Source: Gulosibacter massiliensis | GTDB lineage: Bacteria > Actinomycetota > Actinomycetes > Actinomycetales > Microbacteriaceae | Reading direction: 5' to 3' | Length of the DNA stretch: 53,073 nt | Assembly: GCA_945949175.1 (NCBI GenBank) | Contig: CAMFDU010000006.1 | Span: 1-53,073, forward strand | Part shown: positions 25,942 to 35,051 of the stretch, in pieces | How positions within the stretch are numbered: the first letter of the stretch is position 1 | How the letters are laid out: every line of letters begins with the position of its first letter | Program-made: the position numbers and the translations under genes | The notes under the pieces: model-generated | What the model was told of the DNA's origin: nothing | The model's input: the letters and a program-made list of their open reading frames with translations, nothing else | Databases searched by the model: none

Positions 25942-27179
25942 TGGACGCCCGCGTCCTCTCGGTGGCGAGCAGTCACATCGGGCGAGTCCGAGCAAGCAAT
26001 CAGGACTCGGGTTACGCCGGTACCCATCTCTTTCTTGTTGCCGACGGGATGGGTGGTCACGCGGGTGGTGACGTCGCCAGTTCACTCGCTACTCAGGCCG
26101 TGACCGCCGTCGCCGATGAACGGTTTGAATCGATCGAAATCGCTCAAGAGCGACTCGTGGAATCGGTGAAGAACAGTGCCGCCGAACTTATCGAGGCGGT
26201 GCGCGAACACCCAGACCTTTCCGGCATGGGGACGACCGTAAGCGCACTCCTTCGTCATAACAACCAGGTTGTCATCGCTCACATCGGTGACTCGCGAATC
26301 TATCGCTTACGCGGCGGAGCTCTCGAACAAATCACGACCGACCACACTTTTGTGCAGAAGCTCGTTGAAACGGGACGAATCACGCCGGAGGAAGCGTTGG
26401 TGCACCCACGTCGAAACGTTCTGATGCGCGTTTTGGGTGATGTCGCGGGAAGCGTCGACGTCGACACGGCGGTGCTCGACACCGAACCCGGCGATCGATG
26501 GATGCTGTGCTCGGACGGCTTGTGCGGTTACGCAAGTGAAAATGCAATCGCCAACATTCTCAAATCCGAACCAGATGCAGCCAAAGCCGCTAGCAAACTC
26601 ATCAATCTGGCTCTCGAACGCGGTGCGCCCGACAATGTGACGGTGGTGATTGCCGGCGTCAACGAGACAAACATGAGTGCGGCAGCCAAACCAATGCTTG
26701 TTGGGGCGGCGTCCCAACCGCTCATCTTTGACACGATTACCCAGCGCCTTCCCAAAATTGCTTCGCGAATCTTTAATCTCGGTGCAAATCTGGAAGAAGC
26801 GGAACACTTCGAAACAGCTGACTATCTCGACACGCTGATTGCCGAAGACAAAAGGCGTGCGTCAAAACGTCGAATGCGATGGACCATTTATCTCACGAGT
26901 GCAATCGCCGTTCTTGCGATGATTGGCGTCTACGGTTACGTCTGGACGCAATCGCAATTCTTCGTCGGATCCGACGAGGACAGCGTCGTGATTTACCGCG
27001 GTGTCAACGCCGACTTTGGGTCAATCCCACTCAACACAGTCGTGCGTGACACCAATATTTCATTGACATCGCTCTCGCAGTTTGTGCGGACTTCCGTCGA
27101 ACTCACCATCCCTGTGTTGAGCCTGAAACAGGCACTGCTCGTTGTCGAAAGGATTGAGAATGTCTCTCAGTCCCAATAA
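25941..27179 (+). CDS. pstP: Ser/Thr protein phosphatase PstP (PP2C)
   Basis: It reverses PknA/PknB phosphorylation. The PP2C domain (1-235) shows RASNQDS, VADGMGGHAGGD, GMGTTVSAL, HIGDSRIYR, MLCSDGL and GAPDNVTVVI, i.e. the Asp ligands of the Mn centre. A membrane helix lies at about 310-332 and a short extracytoplasmic tail follows. GTG at 25941. Its last 20 bases overlap rodA. Confidence 0.96.
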   Translation: MDARVLSVASSHIGRVRASNQDSGYAGTHLFLVADGMGGHAGGDVASSLATQAVTAVADERFESIEIAQERLVESVKNSAAELIEAVREHPDLSGMGTTVSALLRHNNQVVIAHIGDSRIYRLRGGALEQITTDHTFVQKLVETGRITPEEALVHPRRNVLMRVLGDVAGSVDVDTAVLDTEPGDRWMLCSDGLCGYASENAIANILKSEPDAAKAASKLINLALERGAPDNVTVVIAGVNETNMSAAAKPMLVGAASQPLIFDTITQRLPKIASRIFNLGANLEEAEHFETADYLDTLIAEDKRRASKRRMRWTIYLTSAIAVLAMIGVYGYVWTQSQFFVGSDEDSVVIYRGVNADFGSIPLNTVVRDTNISLTSLSQFVRTSVELTIPVLSLKQALLVVERIENVSQSQ

Positions 27180-28554
27180 CACCGAGTATTCGACGATCAC
27201 CGAACAGCTGATGCTGCGACTCAAGGTGCCCACCAAGTTACGCAACCTCGAGGCAACGCTTATCATTTTTGCGATGATTGTGACGTCGGCCGCTCTAGCG
27301 CTCGTCGACCTCGGTGCAACAGGAAAACTAAATCCGCCGATTATCGGGCTGAGTCTTGGGCTGGGCGCGATTGTGCTCGCCATGCACATCGCACAACGGT
27401 TCGTCGCCCGCGATGCCGACCCGCTGATCTTGCCCATCGTGACGCTTCTCAACGGGCTAGGGATTGCGATGATCCACCGCCTCGACCTTGCCGCTGGACT
27501 CACGGGGTGGCAAGCCAATGCGACTCGGCAGATGGCCTGGACTGCAATCGCCATTGTCGTGGCGATAGTCGTCATCATCGTTATCCGAAATCATCGAGTA
27601 CTGCAGCGCTATCGCTACGTGTGGATGCTCATCGGCGTCGGCCTGTTGATGCTCCCGCTCGTTCCCGTCATTGGTACGACCATCAACGGCGCACGGTTGT
27701 GGGTCAACCTCGGTTTCGTAACTTTCCAGCCAGGAGAAATCGGCAAAATCGCTCTCGCGCTATTCTTTGCCGGTTATCTCGTCACTGCGCGCGACTCCTT
27801 GTCGGTCGTCGGAAAACGAATGTTCGGGGTGACGTGGCCTCGAATCAAGGATCTCGGCCCTATCTTTGTCGTCTGGATCATTGCGATGCTGGTTTTGATT
27901 TTCCAGCGTGACCTCGGAACATCGCTGTTGTACTTCGGTCTCTTCCTCGTGCTGATGTATGTTGCAACGGGTCGAGCCATCTGGTTCGTTGTGGGCGGTG
28001 GTCTTTTCGGGACAGGAGCACTCGTCGCGAGCCAATTCCTCACCTACGTGCAGGGTCGCTTCGCTGCGTGGCTCGATTCTTTCAACCAAGAGAATTATGA
28101 CGCAGTTGGTGGTTCTTATCAGCTTGTCCAAGGACTGTTCGGCCTTGCGTCCGGCGGAATAGTTGGAACGGGGCTTGGCGGCGGTCACCCTGGAATCGTC
28201 CCACTCGCCGAATCGGACTACATCATGGCAAGCCTGGGTGAAGAACTCGGCCTCATCGGCGTGTTTGCGATTCTGACGCTCTTCATGCTTTTCGTTGCGC
28301 GCGGAATTCGAATCGGGGTCAATGGGGCGGATGACTTCGGGCGGCTCCTCGCGGTCGGCCTTACCTTTGTCATCGCACTTCAAGTCTTTATCGTGGTCGG
28401 CGGGGTCACCCGCGTGATCCCGGTAACGGGACTCACAACACCCTTCCTTGCTGCTGGTGGGTCGTCGCTCGTCGCTAACTGGATTATCGTTGCCCTACTT
28501 TTGCGACTCAGCGACACGGTTCGTCACCAGCGCGAAGAGGTGGTGGGGGCATGA
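27160..28554 (+). CDS. rodA: SEDS peptidoglycan glycosyltransferase RodA/FtsW-type
   Basis: 464 residues with about ten membrane helices. It polymerises lipid II during elongation and partners with the class B PBP encoded next. Signatures: INGARLWVNLGFVTFQPGEIGK, FQRDLGTSLLYFGLFL, and SDYIMASLGEELGLIG, which contains the catalytic acid loop. ATG at 27160 has AAAGGA at good spacing and lies inside the end of pstP. The start codon of pbpA overlaps its stop. Confidence 0.95.
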   Translation: MSLSPNNTEYSTITEQLMLRLKVPTKLRNLEATLIIFAMIVTSAALALVDLGATGKLNPPIIGLSLGLGAIVLAMHIAQRFVARDADPLILPIVTLLNGLGIAMIHRLDLAAGLTGWQANATRQMAWTAIAIVVAIVVIIVIRNHRVLQRYRYVWMLIGVGLLMLPLVPVIGTTINGARLWVNLGFVTFQPGEIGKIALALFFAGYLVTARDSLSVVGKRMFGVTWPRIKDLGPIFVVWIIAMLVLIFQRDLGTSLLYFGLFLVLMYVATGRAIWFVVGGGLFGTGALVASQFLTYVQGRFAAWLDSFNQENYDAVGGSYQLVQGLFGLASGGIVGTGLGGGHPGIVPLAESDYIMASLGEELGLIGVFAILTLFMLFVARGIRIGVNGADDFGRLLAVGLTFVIALQVFIVVGGVTRVIPVTGLTTPFLAAGGSSLVANWIIVALLLRLSDTVRHQREEVVGA

Positions 28555-30005
28555 TCAAAGAACTGAATCGCCTAAGCCTCGGAATCGGCGCTCTTTTCGG
28601 CACTCTTTTCGTGTCAGCCACCGTTATCCAGGTGTTTCAAGTAGACAACCTTCGAGTGGATCCCCGAAATGTCCGCACCGTTTACGACTCTTATGCGACT
28701 GAACGAGGATCAATACTCGTCGGTTCCACCCTTATCGCAGAGTCAGTTCCCGCCGACGACGTTTACCGTTACCAACGCGTCTATCACGGTGGAGGCCTGT
28801 ACGCCCCGATTACCGGGTACTACACCATCAATCAGGGCATCAGCGGACTCGAGTTTGCAATGAACGACAAGCTGAGTGGCCAGTCGAACTCACAGTTCTT
28901 TGATCAAGTCATGGCTCTCGTCTCGGGTACCGATCCGCGCGGAGCGTCAGTCAAGCTCACCGTTAATGCGGCTGTTCAACAAGCCGCTCGTGACGCTATG
29001 GGTGAACTGACGGGCGCCGCCATCGCCATCGAGCCGTCGACCGGGCGAATCCTTGCGCTCGTTAGCACCCCGTCGTTTGACCCGAACGATCTGGCGTCCC
29101 ATAACAACGAAGCTGTTCTGTCGGAATACACGAGCCTCGTGAATTCGGCATCCCAGCCGCTGATTAACCGAGCAATCGCGGGTGACCTGTACCACCCCGG
29201 ATCGGTCTTCAAACTGGTTGTTGCCGCCGCCGCTCTTGACTCGGGAATCATGTCGGAACAGTCAACCGTTCCCAACCCAGCGAAGTTGAAGTTACCCCTC
29301 AGTGACTCCGTGATTCGGAACTGGAGCAAAAACTCCTGTGGCCCCGGGGAAACGGTTACGATCGCCACAGCCTTGAGCTTGTCGTGCAACATTCCATTTG
29401 CCGAAATTGGCGCCCAAGTCGGTGAATCCCAAATTCACGACTATGCCCAAGCGTTCGGATTCGGGGCAACGGTCGAAATTCCGATGACCGTCACGCCATC
29501 CACATTCCCCTCGGGAATGGACGAAGCACAACTGATGCTGTCTGCCTTCGGACAGTTCGATGTCCGCGTGACTCCGCTCCAAATCGCGATGATCAGCTCG
29601 GCGATTGCCAATGGTGGTGTCCTCATGTCCCCCACAATCGTCGACTCAGTTCTCGCGCGCGATCTTTCGCCTCTCGCCCCATTCACCCCCGTTGAATACT
29701 CGACGCCGATTGGTCCAGAGACCGCGAGCATTCTTCGCGACATGATGGTCGCCGGCGTGTCCGACGGCGTTGCCAGCGGCGCACGAATCCGTGGTGTGTC
29801 GGTCGCCGGTAAGACCGGTACTGCCGAAAACGGCGAGGGTCAGCCCTACACTCTCTGGTTTACCGGGTTTGCGCCAGCCGAAAATCCGCGCGTCGCTGTC
29901 GTCGTCGTCGTGGAAAACGGTGGAGGCGTCGGTCAATCCGCCAGCGGAAACTCTCTCGTCGCACCTATTGCACGCAAGATTATGGAGGCGGTGTTGGCAC
30001 AATGA
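28551..30005 (+). CDS. pbpA: Class B penicillin-binding protein PbpA (transpeptidase)
   Basis: It crosslinks peptidoglycan outside the membrane. One N-terminal signal anchor (10-30), a dimerisation region, then the transpeptidase domain with PGSVFKLV (SxxK, catalytic Ser), SLSCNIPF (SxN) and GKTGTAENG (KTG). At 484 aa it is the size of actinobacterial PbpA. ATG at 28551 overlaps rodA; the TGA overlaps the pknA ATG. Works with RodA and is controlled by PknA/PknB. Confidence 0.96.
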   Translation: MIKELNRLSLGIGALFGTLFVSATVIQVFQVDNLRVDPRNVRTVYDSYATERGSILVGSTLIAESVPADDVYRYQRVYHGGGLYAPITGYYTINQGISGLEFAMNDKLSGQSNSQFFDQVMALVSGTDPRGASVKLTVNAAVQQAARDAMGELTGAAIAIEPSTGRILALVSTPSFDPNDLASHNNEAVLSEYTSLVNSASQPLINRAIAGDLYHPGSVFKLVVAAAALDSGIMSEQSTVPNPAKLKLPLSDSVIRNWSKNSCGPGETVTIATALSLSCNIPFAEIGAQVGESQIHDYAQAFGFGATVEIPMTVTPSTFPSGMDEAQLMLSAFGQFDVRVTPLQIAMISSAIANGGVLMSPTIVDSVLARDLSPLAPFTPVEYSTPIGPETASILRDMMVAGVSDGVASGARIRGVSVAGKTGTAENGEGQPYTLWFTGFAPAENPRVAVVVVVENGGGVGQSASGNSLVAPIARKIMEAVLAQ

Positions 30006-31621
30006 GACCTCAAATTGGGCACGTCTTTGGTGGACGATATGAATTGAAATCTCGCCTTGCCATCGGTGGAATGGGTGAGGTCTGGCAGGCCGTAGACAAG
30101 GTCATTGAACGCCAGGTCGCAATCAAAATTCTCAAGGAAGAATACTTGGGCGACAAGGCTTTCCGTGAGCGTTTTCGAGCAGAGGCGCGTCATGCTGCGC
30201 TGGTCAATCACGAGGGCATCGCGAGTGTTTACGATTTTGGTGAAGAAGAGGGAAGCGCGTACCTGGTCATGGAACTCGTGCCAGGAGAAGCGTTGTCAAC
30301 GATTATCGAACGGGAACGATTCCTGTCCCCCGAACGAGTTCTTGACATTGTCGCCCAAACTGCATCGGCTCTGCACGCTGCTCACCAGGCGGGTCTGGTT
30401 CACCGGGATGTGAAACCCGGAAATCTGTTGATCACCCCCGATGGACGCGTAAAAATCACCGATTTTGGTATTGCGCGGGCCGTGGATCAGGTTCCCTTGA
30501 CGGCGACCGGGCAGGTTATGGGTACGGTTCAATATTTGTCGCCAGAGCAGGCTTCGGGAAAATCAGCGACAGCCCTCACCGACATCTACTCACTCGGGAT
30601 TGTGGCTTATGAGGCACTGGCCGGAAAGCGGCCGTTTACCGGCGAATCCCAGGTGGCGATTGCGATGGCACACATCAAAAATCCACCACCACCTCTGCCC
30701 GAAAGTATCCCACTGGCTGTCCGAAACTTGATTTTTGCGTGTCTCGCAAAAAAGCCGGAACGCCGTCCAACCTCAGCACGCCAACTCGCTCGTGCAGCTA
30801 TTGCGATTACGCGCGGTCGTGTCGGTGAGGCGTTGGCGCTTGTTCCCGCTGTCGACGATGAACCGCATGACGTGACGGAAGACACCTCGACCCGCATATT
30901 GCCGGTGTCTGTGTCGACGAGCGAAACTGCTTCTCCCCGCCGATTCCCCCGTCTACCCCGAACATGGCTTCTTGTCGGCCTTGTTGTCGTGCTTGCTGTC
31001 CTCTTGATTGGAATAGTTGCTGCGCTGGTCTTCCGGCCAACAGAGACCGCGCCGAGCCCGACTCCGTCAGCAACGAGCTCTTCCGTCCCGACTCCTACCC
31101 CGACCGACCCATTGTCGGGAAACGTGATTATCACCGAGGACGAGTTCATCGGCCTGACAATCAACCAAGTTAGTGAAAAGCTCGACAGCATGGGCCTTCG
31201 ACTCGACGCCGTTACGGGGAACATCGCGACGTCGGTCGATATGGTCGGAACGGCCTACCGAGTCAATCCTCAAGGAAGCGTCCCGCCGAATACGCTCATT
31301 GCGGTCTACTTCTACGACACAATCCCAACGCCCACGTCTCCGGGGGCACTTACCGTGAGCGCCGGTCCATACACCGCAGGATCAACAATCACAATCTCTT
31401 GGCCAACGTATCGCCAATGTCCTGCGGATTTCGACATCGATTCGTATGAATTCACTGTCAACGGTGGTTCCTTCTCGAACGCCAGCACCTTTGGTCCGCG
31501 GACGACTGCTGCAGATCTCATCATTGACGACAACACCACCGAAATACGGGTGTCGTATATCGTCCGCTGTGGAAACCTCGCGTCAAATCCATCAGAAGAT
31601 TTGGTGATTCCTGTTGAGTGA
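30002..31621 (+). CDS. pknA: Ser/Thr protein kinase PknA-like with PASTA and Ig-like ectodomain
   Basis: Kinase domain 1-270: IGGMGEV, Lys in VAIKIL, HRDVKPGNLL, DFGIAR, activation loop TGQVMGTVQYLSPEQ. The juxtamembrane stretch is Thr/Ser-rich, then a membrane helix (about 323-346). Outside are a Pro/Thr linker, one PASTA-like domain (ITEDEFIGLTINQVSEKLDSM) and about 100 residues with FN3/Ig-like spacing and two Cys (RQCPAD, VRCGNL). Mycobacterial PknA has no PASTA, so this ectodomain is unusual. ATG at 30002. It controls wall growth and division with PknB. Confidence 0.92.
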   Translation: MRPQIGHVFGGRYELKSRLAIGGMGEVWQAVDKVIERQVAIKILKEEYLGDKAFRERFRAEARHAALVNHEGIASVYDFGEEEGSAYLVMELVPGEALSTIIERERFLSPERVLDIVAQTASALHAAHQAGLVHRDVKPGNLLITPDGRVKITDFGIARAVDQVPLTATGQVMGTVQYLSPEQASGKSATALTDIYSLGIVAYEALAGKRPFTGESQVAIAMAHIKNPPPPLPESIPLAVRNLIFACLAKKPERRPTSARQLARAAIAITRGRVGEALALVPAVDDEPHDVTEDTSTRILPVSVSTSETASPRRFPRLPRTWLLVGLVVVLAVLLIGIVAALVFRPTETAPSPTPSATSSSVPTPTPTDPLSGNVIITEDEFIGLTINQVSEKLDSMGLRLDAVTGNIATSVDMVGTAYRVNPQGSVPPNTLIAVYFYDTIPTPTSPGALTVSAGPYTAGSTITISWPTYRQCPADFDIDSYEFTVNGGSFSNASTFGPRTTAADLIIDDNTTEIRVSYIVRCGNLASNPSEDLVIPVE

Positions 31622-33416
31622 CAATCCGCAACCCCGAGCACTCGGATTGGACTCAATTGTGAATTCTGAGTTCTTATTTGGAAATCGCTATCGTCCCGAG
31701 GCATTGATTGGGCGAGGTGGAATGGCCAATGTTTACGTCGGTACCGACACTCGATTAAGGCGACGAGTCGCGATAAAGACGTTGCGGCCAGAAGTGGCGG
31801 TCGATGCGGATTCTCGCAAACGATTCCAACGCGAAGCCCACTCGGTCAGTGCGATGGGACACCCGAACATCGTTCGTGTGTATGACGCAGGCGAGCAGAT
31901 TATCCCTGATGTGTCTGCAGAAATTCCGATTCCTTTTATCGTCATGGAGTACATCGATGGCAAAATCCTTCGACGACTCATGGATGCTGGTGCGTTCGAA
32001 CCGAAGGTCGCAGTGCATATCGCATTAGGAATTCTCGACGCGCTCGATGAGTCCCATCGATCGGGAATCATTCATCGGGACATCAAACCGGGAAACGTCA
32101 TGATTACCCATTCGGGGCTGGTTAAGGTGTGTGACTTTGGTATCGCGCAAGCCGTAGAGGATCCAACGAATGATCCTTCGGCAATTGTCGGCACGGCTCA
32201 GTATTTCTCTCCTGAGCAAGCAAAAGGTGACATCATTGACGGTCGCAGCGACCTGTATTCAACTGCAGTAGTCCTTTTCGAAATGGTTACCGGGTCACCG
32301 CTGTTCACCGGAGACACATCGGTGTCGATTGCGTTCCAGCATGTAACGCAAACCGCTCCCCGCGCGCGAAGTCGCCGCCCCGAATTGTCACCGGATCTCG
32401 ACATGATCATCGCCAAAGGTCTGGAGAAAAATCCCGACGCTCGATATCGGACCGCTGGCGAGTTTGCCGCGGCGTTGAGGTCTGTAACCACACTGGTGGG
32501 AGGTGGTCGTGCAGATCATGCAACCAGGCCACCCGAAACTCCCCCGGTTCCCGTTTCGAGTGTCGCAACGTCGGGGTCAGAACTAGGTGGGGATTCGCAA
32601 ATCGGCGTAGAATCAGGCTTTAACAACAACGCCAACCCCAATGGAACAGACATGGACCTCAAAGACCTTCGCCCACTTCTCAACAGCGACACGCCTCCAA
32701 AGGGAGACGTCGTCCGATGGGTGCTGCTCGGCTCTGCAGGGATTTTGGTTATTGCCTCGATAGTTGTCGGTTTGATGTACTGGGTGCTCACCGTGAACTC
32801 AGGCAACACCATCGGGTCTCTCGCGGTCGCGATGCCCGATGTGACTGCAGAGTCATTCGAGACAGCCGAGTCTGAATTGACAGCTCTGGGCCTCACCGTC
32901 GTCCGCCGTGTTCAGGTAAGCGAAACCGTCGCCGAAGGCACCGTCATCTCGACTTCGCCAGAAGCTGGGGTGAGTATCGCTGTGGGAGAGATTGTGACCG
33001 TTGTTGAGTCCTCTGGAAAACCAATAGTCACCGTTCCGTCTATCGATTTCATGACATTGGTGAATGCGACAGCAGAGCTCGAAGGAGCCGGCTTCATCAT
33101 TGGAGAGGTGACACCGGGCTATTCACCAACTGCCGAAGTGGGGGCAGTCGTCGGCAGTGACCCAACTGCAGGAACCAGAATTTCGGCCGGCAGTGTGGTC
33201 GACATCATCATCTCTAACGGCAAAATCAATATCCCCGATGTGGTGGGGATGAGTATTGGCAAAGCGACAGGACTACTTCAGGGCTCTTCGTTGCAACTCG
33301 ATGTAACTGTTGTTCCCGACACCTCGTGTGGCGGTCAGGTTATCGGGTCGCAGTCAATCAAGGGCGAGGCACCCCAGCGTTCGGCGATTTCGATTGTGTA
33401 CTGCGCTGCGGACTAG
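31614..33416 (+). CDS. pknB: Ser/Thr protein kinase PknB with three PASTA repeats
   Basis: Kinase domain about 20-295: GRGGMANVYV, AIKTL, HRDIKPGNVMI, DFGIAQ, GTAQYFSPEQAKG. A long linker precedes the membrane helix (about 363-388), and three PASTA repeats that bind muropeptide or lipid II follow (starting VAMPDVTAES, VTVPSIDFMT, INIPDVVGMS). Two Cys in the last repeat may pair. TTG at 31614 overlaps the pknA stop by eight bases; GTG at 31659 is a weaker alternative. It ends one base from convergent trpG, leaving no intergenic terminator. Confidence 0.94.
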   Translation: MSDNPQPRALGLDSIVNSEFLFGNRYRPEALIGRGGMANVYVGTDTRLRRRVAIKTLRPEVAVDADSRKRFQREAHSVSAMGHPNIVRVYDAGEQIIPDVSAEIPIPFIVMEYIDGKILRRLMDAGAFEPKVAVHIALGILDALDESHRSGIIHRDIKPGNVMITHSGLVKVCDFGIAQAVEDPTNDPSAIVGTAQYFSPEQAKGDIIDGRSDLYSTAVVLFEMVTGSPLFTGDTSVSIAFQHVTQTAPRARSRRPELSPDLDMIIAKGLEKNPDARYRTAGEFAAALRSVTTLVGGGRADHATRPPETPPVPVSSVATSGSELGGDSQIGVESGFNNNANPNGTDMDLKDLRPLLNSDTPPKGDVVRWVLLGSAGILVIASIVVGLMYWVLTVNSGNTIGSLAVAMPDVTAESFETAESELTALGLTVVRRVQVSETVAEGTVISTSPEAGVSIAVGEIVTVVESSGKPIVTVPSIDFMTLVNATAELEGAGFIIGEVTPGYSPTAEVGAVVGSDPTAGTRISAGSVVDIIISNGKINIPDVVGMSIGKATGLLQGSSLQLDVTVVPDTSCGGQVIGSQSIKGEAPQRSAISIVYCAAD

Positions 33417-33417
33417 T

Positions 33418-34053
33418 TCACGAGCTCATGAGAGGGCTGAGCGTTCGAGCAAGGCGTGAGACGCCAACCATTCCAGTCGATTCGAGCCAGTTTCCGATTA
33501 TCGTGTAGCCGCCCTCTGTCATTACCGACTCGGGGTGAAATTGAACACCCCACAGCGGTGCGGAAACGTGTTCGACAGCCATGATGACGCCGCCTTCGGT
33601 CCGAGCGGTGATGCGAAGTTCTGCTGGCGTTGTGTTGTCGACAATGGCAAGGGAATGATATCTCGTTGCGCGAAAAGGGCTCGGCACACCATCGAACATC
33701 GCCGAATTTTCGTGCACGACCGCACTGGTCTTTCCGTGCATCAATTCGTCCGCGTGCGTCACTAAACCACCCATTGCCTCGGCGATGGCCTGGTGCCCGA
33801 GACACACTCCAAGCAAAGGAATGTTGTGGGCCACGGCATAGCGAATGATAGGGATTGACAACCCTGCATCCCCTGGTGTTCCCGGGCCGGGTGAGATGAG
33901 AATGCCGTCAAATCCTTCGAGCCGTTGGGAAATTTCGGTCTCAATAAATCCGTCGTTTCGAATTACGTCGATCTCTGCTCCCAGCTGTTGAACATAACCA
34001 GCGAGCGTGTAAACGAACGAGTCGTAATTGTCGAGTATGAAGATTCTCGTCAC
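33418..34053 (-). CDS. trpG: Class I glutamine amidotransferase, anthranilate/ADC synthase component II
   Basis: It supplies ammonia from glutamine to chorismate in tryptophan or p-aminobenzoate (folate) synthesis. The triad is visible: Cys in GVCLGHQAIAEA, and His and Glu in GVQFHPESVMTEGG. LDNYDSFVYTLAGYVQQLG and ISPGPGTP are family marks. GTG at 34053 behind GGTGGG gives 211 aa; it overlaps the stop of the upstream 52-codon gene (GTGA). The component I partner is not in the window. Same location as trpG in mycobacteria. Confidence 0.92.
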   Translation of the reverse strand: MTRIFILDNYDSFVYTLAGYVQQLGAEIDVIRNDGFIETEISQRLEGFDGILISPGPGTPGDAGLSIPIIRYAVAHNIPLLGVCLGHQAIAEAMGGLVTHADELMHGKTSAVVHENSAMFDGVPSPFRATRYHSLAIVDNTTPAELRITARTEGGVIMAVEHVSAPLWGVQFHPESVMTEGGYTIIGNWLESTGMVGVSRLARTLSPLMSS

Positions 34054-34208
34054 TGACCCACCGTTGATTCGGTTTGAATGAAGTTTTCGGCAACCCAGGG
34101 GAATACCCATTCGACGCACACCGACAGAACCAATATGCCGAGGACGACCGCCTCAATAACTTTTAGCCAACGTGGTCCTGGAAGGACACGCCACAGTGCG
34201 GAGTACAT
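34050..34208 (-). CDS. Small single-pass membrane protein (52 aa) coupled to trpG
   Basis: ATG at 34208 opens MYSALWRVLPGPRWLKVIEA, a membrane helix of about 20 residues (VVLGILVLSVCVEWVFPWV) and a short outside tail to TGA at 34050, which overlaps the trpG GTG. The start pattern (MYxALWRxLPGPxxLK) is one I associate with small membrane proteins at this place in other actinobacterial genomes; function unknown. Too short for usual length filters, but the coupling, reading frame and hydrophobic profile support it. The upstream AAGGGAA is rather distant for a ribosome site. Confidence 0.72.
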   Translation of the reverse strand: MYSALWRVLPGPRWLKVIEAVVLGILVLSVCVEWVFPWVAENFIQTESTVGQ

Positions 34209-34275
34209 GTTGAGTTGGTTCCCTTCGATGGTTTTGCTGAGCGATGGCCATTGGAATTGACGCTACCGTTCATTG

Positions 34276-35046
34276 TCATGGATTGTGAGCCGTGCCGGCA
34301 ACCTCCGCTGGAGCACCTTTCTTCCGAGGAACGAAGGATTCGAAAACTGAATACGCGATGAATCGTTCTGAAATCGTCCCTTTCGGGTGGCAGGTCGTCA
34401 TCGTGAGAATCCTTTCCTTCGCAACAATTGACAGTTGGGGGACTTCGTTGAGCACGGTTGATGCGCTCGGATAGACAAATTCCATATTCCGAAATCGATA
34501 AACGTACCAGCCTTCCTCAGTCTCGATATATATTCGATCACCAACACGAAGTTGGTCGATTTGACCAAATGATGCCCCGAAAGTTCCGCGGTGCGCAGCG
34601 AGCGCAAAGTTCCCCAAAGCACCCAGCGCTGACGTTGACGAGTAATGCCCGACACCCGCGGTGGAGTCATTGAGAACAGTCTTCATATCGACGGATTCTT
34701 TGATGGTCCTTTTGAAGTGTGCGCCAAATCTGGGGACAATCATTGTCGCAATGGATGTGCCCTTAGGCGCTGGTTGGACAACAGGCGGCTCTGGTGATCG
34801 GCCGACTCCCTGCGAACTACTGATTTCGCGATCGAACTCGACGACGTCGGTTGCGCTCATTTCCCAGGATTCGGACAGTGAGGTGGCTGCCGAATCCTGC
34901 CGAGCGCCCGCAACAATATCGCCAAGCCAGACGTACCACAGATAAAAAAACAACGCCACGGCACCGATTGTGATGAAGACATCACTCACAATCACCCGAA
35001 GAAGCGCCATTTTGCGTTTCCGGCGGATTGCGCGACGAGAATGCAT
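34276..35046 (-). CDS. Class E sortase (first of tandem pair, 256 aa)
   Basis: A membrane transpeptidase that joins surface proteins to the wall. One N-terminal signal anchor (about 18-40), then the sortase barrel with catalytic His in ALAAHRGTFG, Cys in MTTCHPKGT and Arg in SERFIAYSVFE. ATG at 35046, six bases after the stop of the second sortase gene, with only a poor ribosome site. Sequence blocks such as RVGDRIYIETEEGWYVYRF are shared with its neighbour, so they are tandem duplicates. Confidence 0.92.
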   Translation of the reverse strand: MHSRRAIRRKRKMALLRVIVSDVFITIGAVALFFYLWYVWLGDIVAGARQDSAATSLSESWEMSATDVVEFDREISSSQGVGRSPEPPVVQPAPKGTSIATMIVPRFGAHFKRTIKESVDMKTVLNDSTAGVGHYSSTSALGALGNFALAAHRGTFGASFGQIDQLRVGDRIYIETEEGWYVYRFRNMEFVYPSASTVLNEVPQLSIVAKERILTMTTCHPKGTISERFIAYSVFESFVPRKKGAPAEVAGTAHNP

Positions 35047-35051
35047 GTCAC

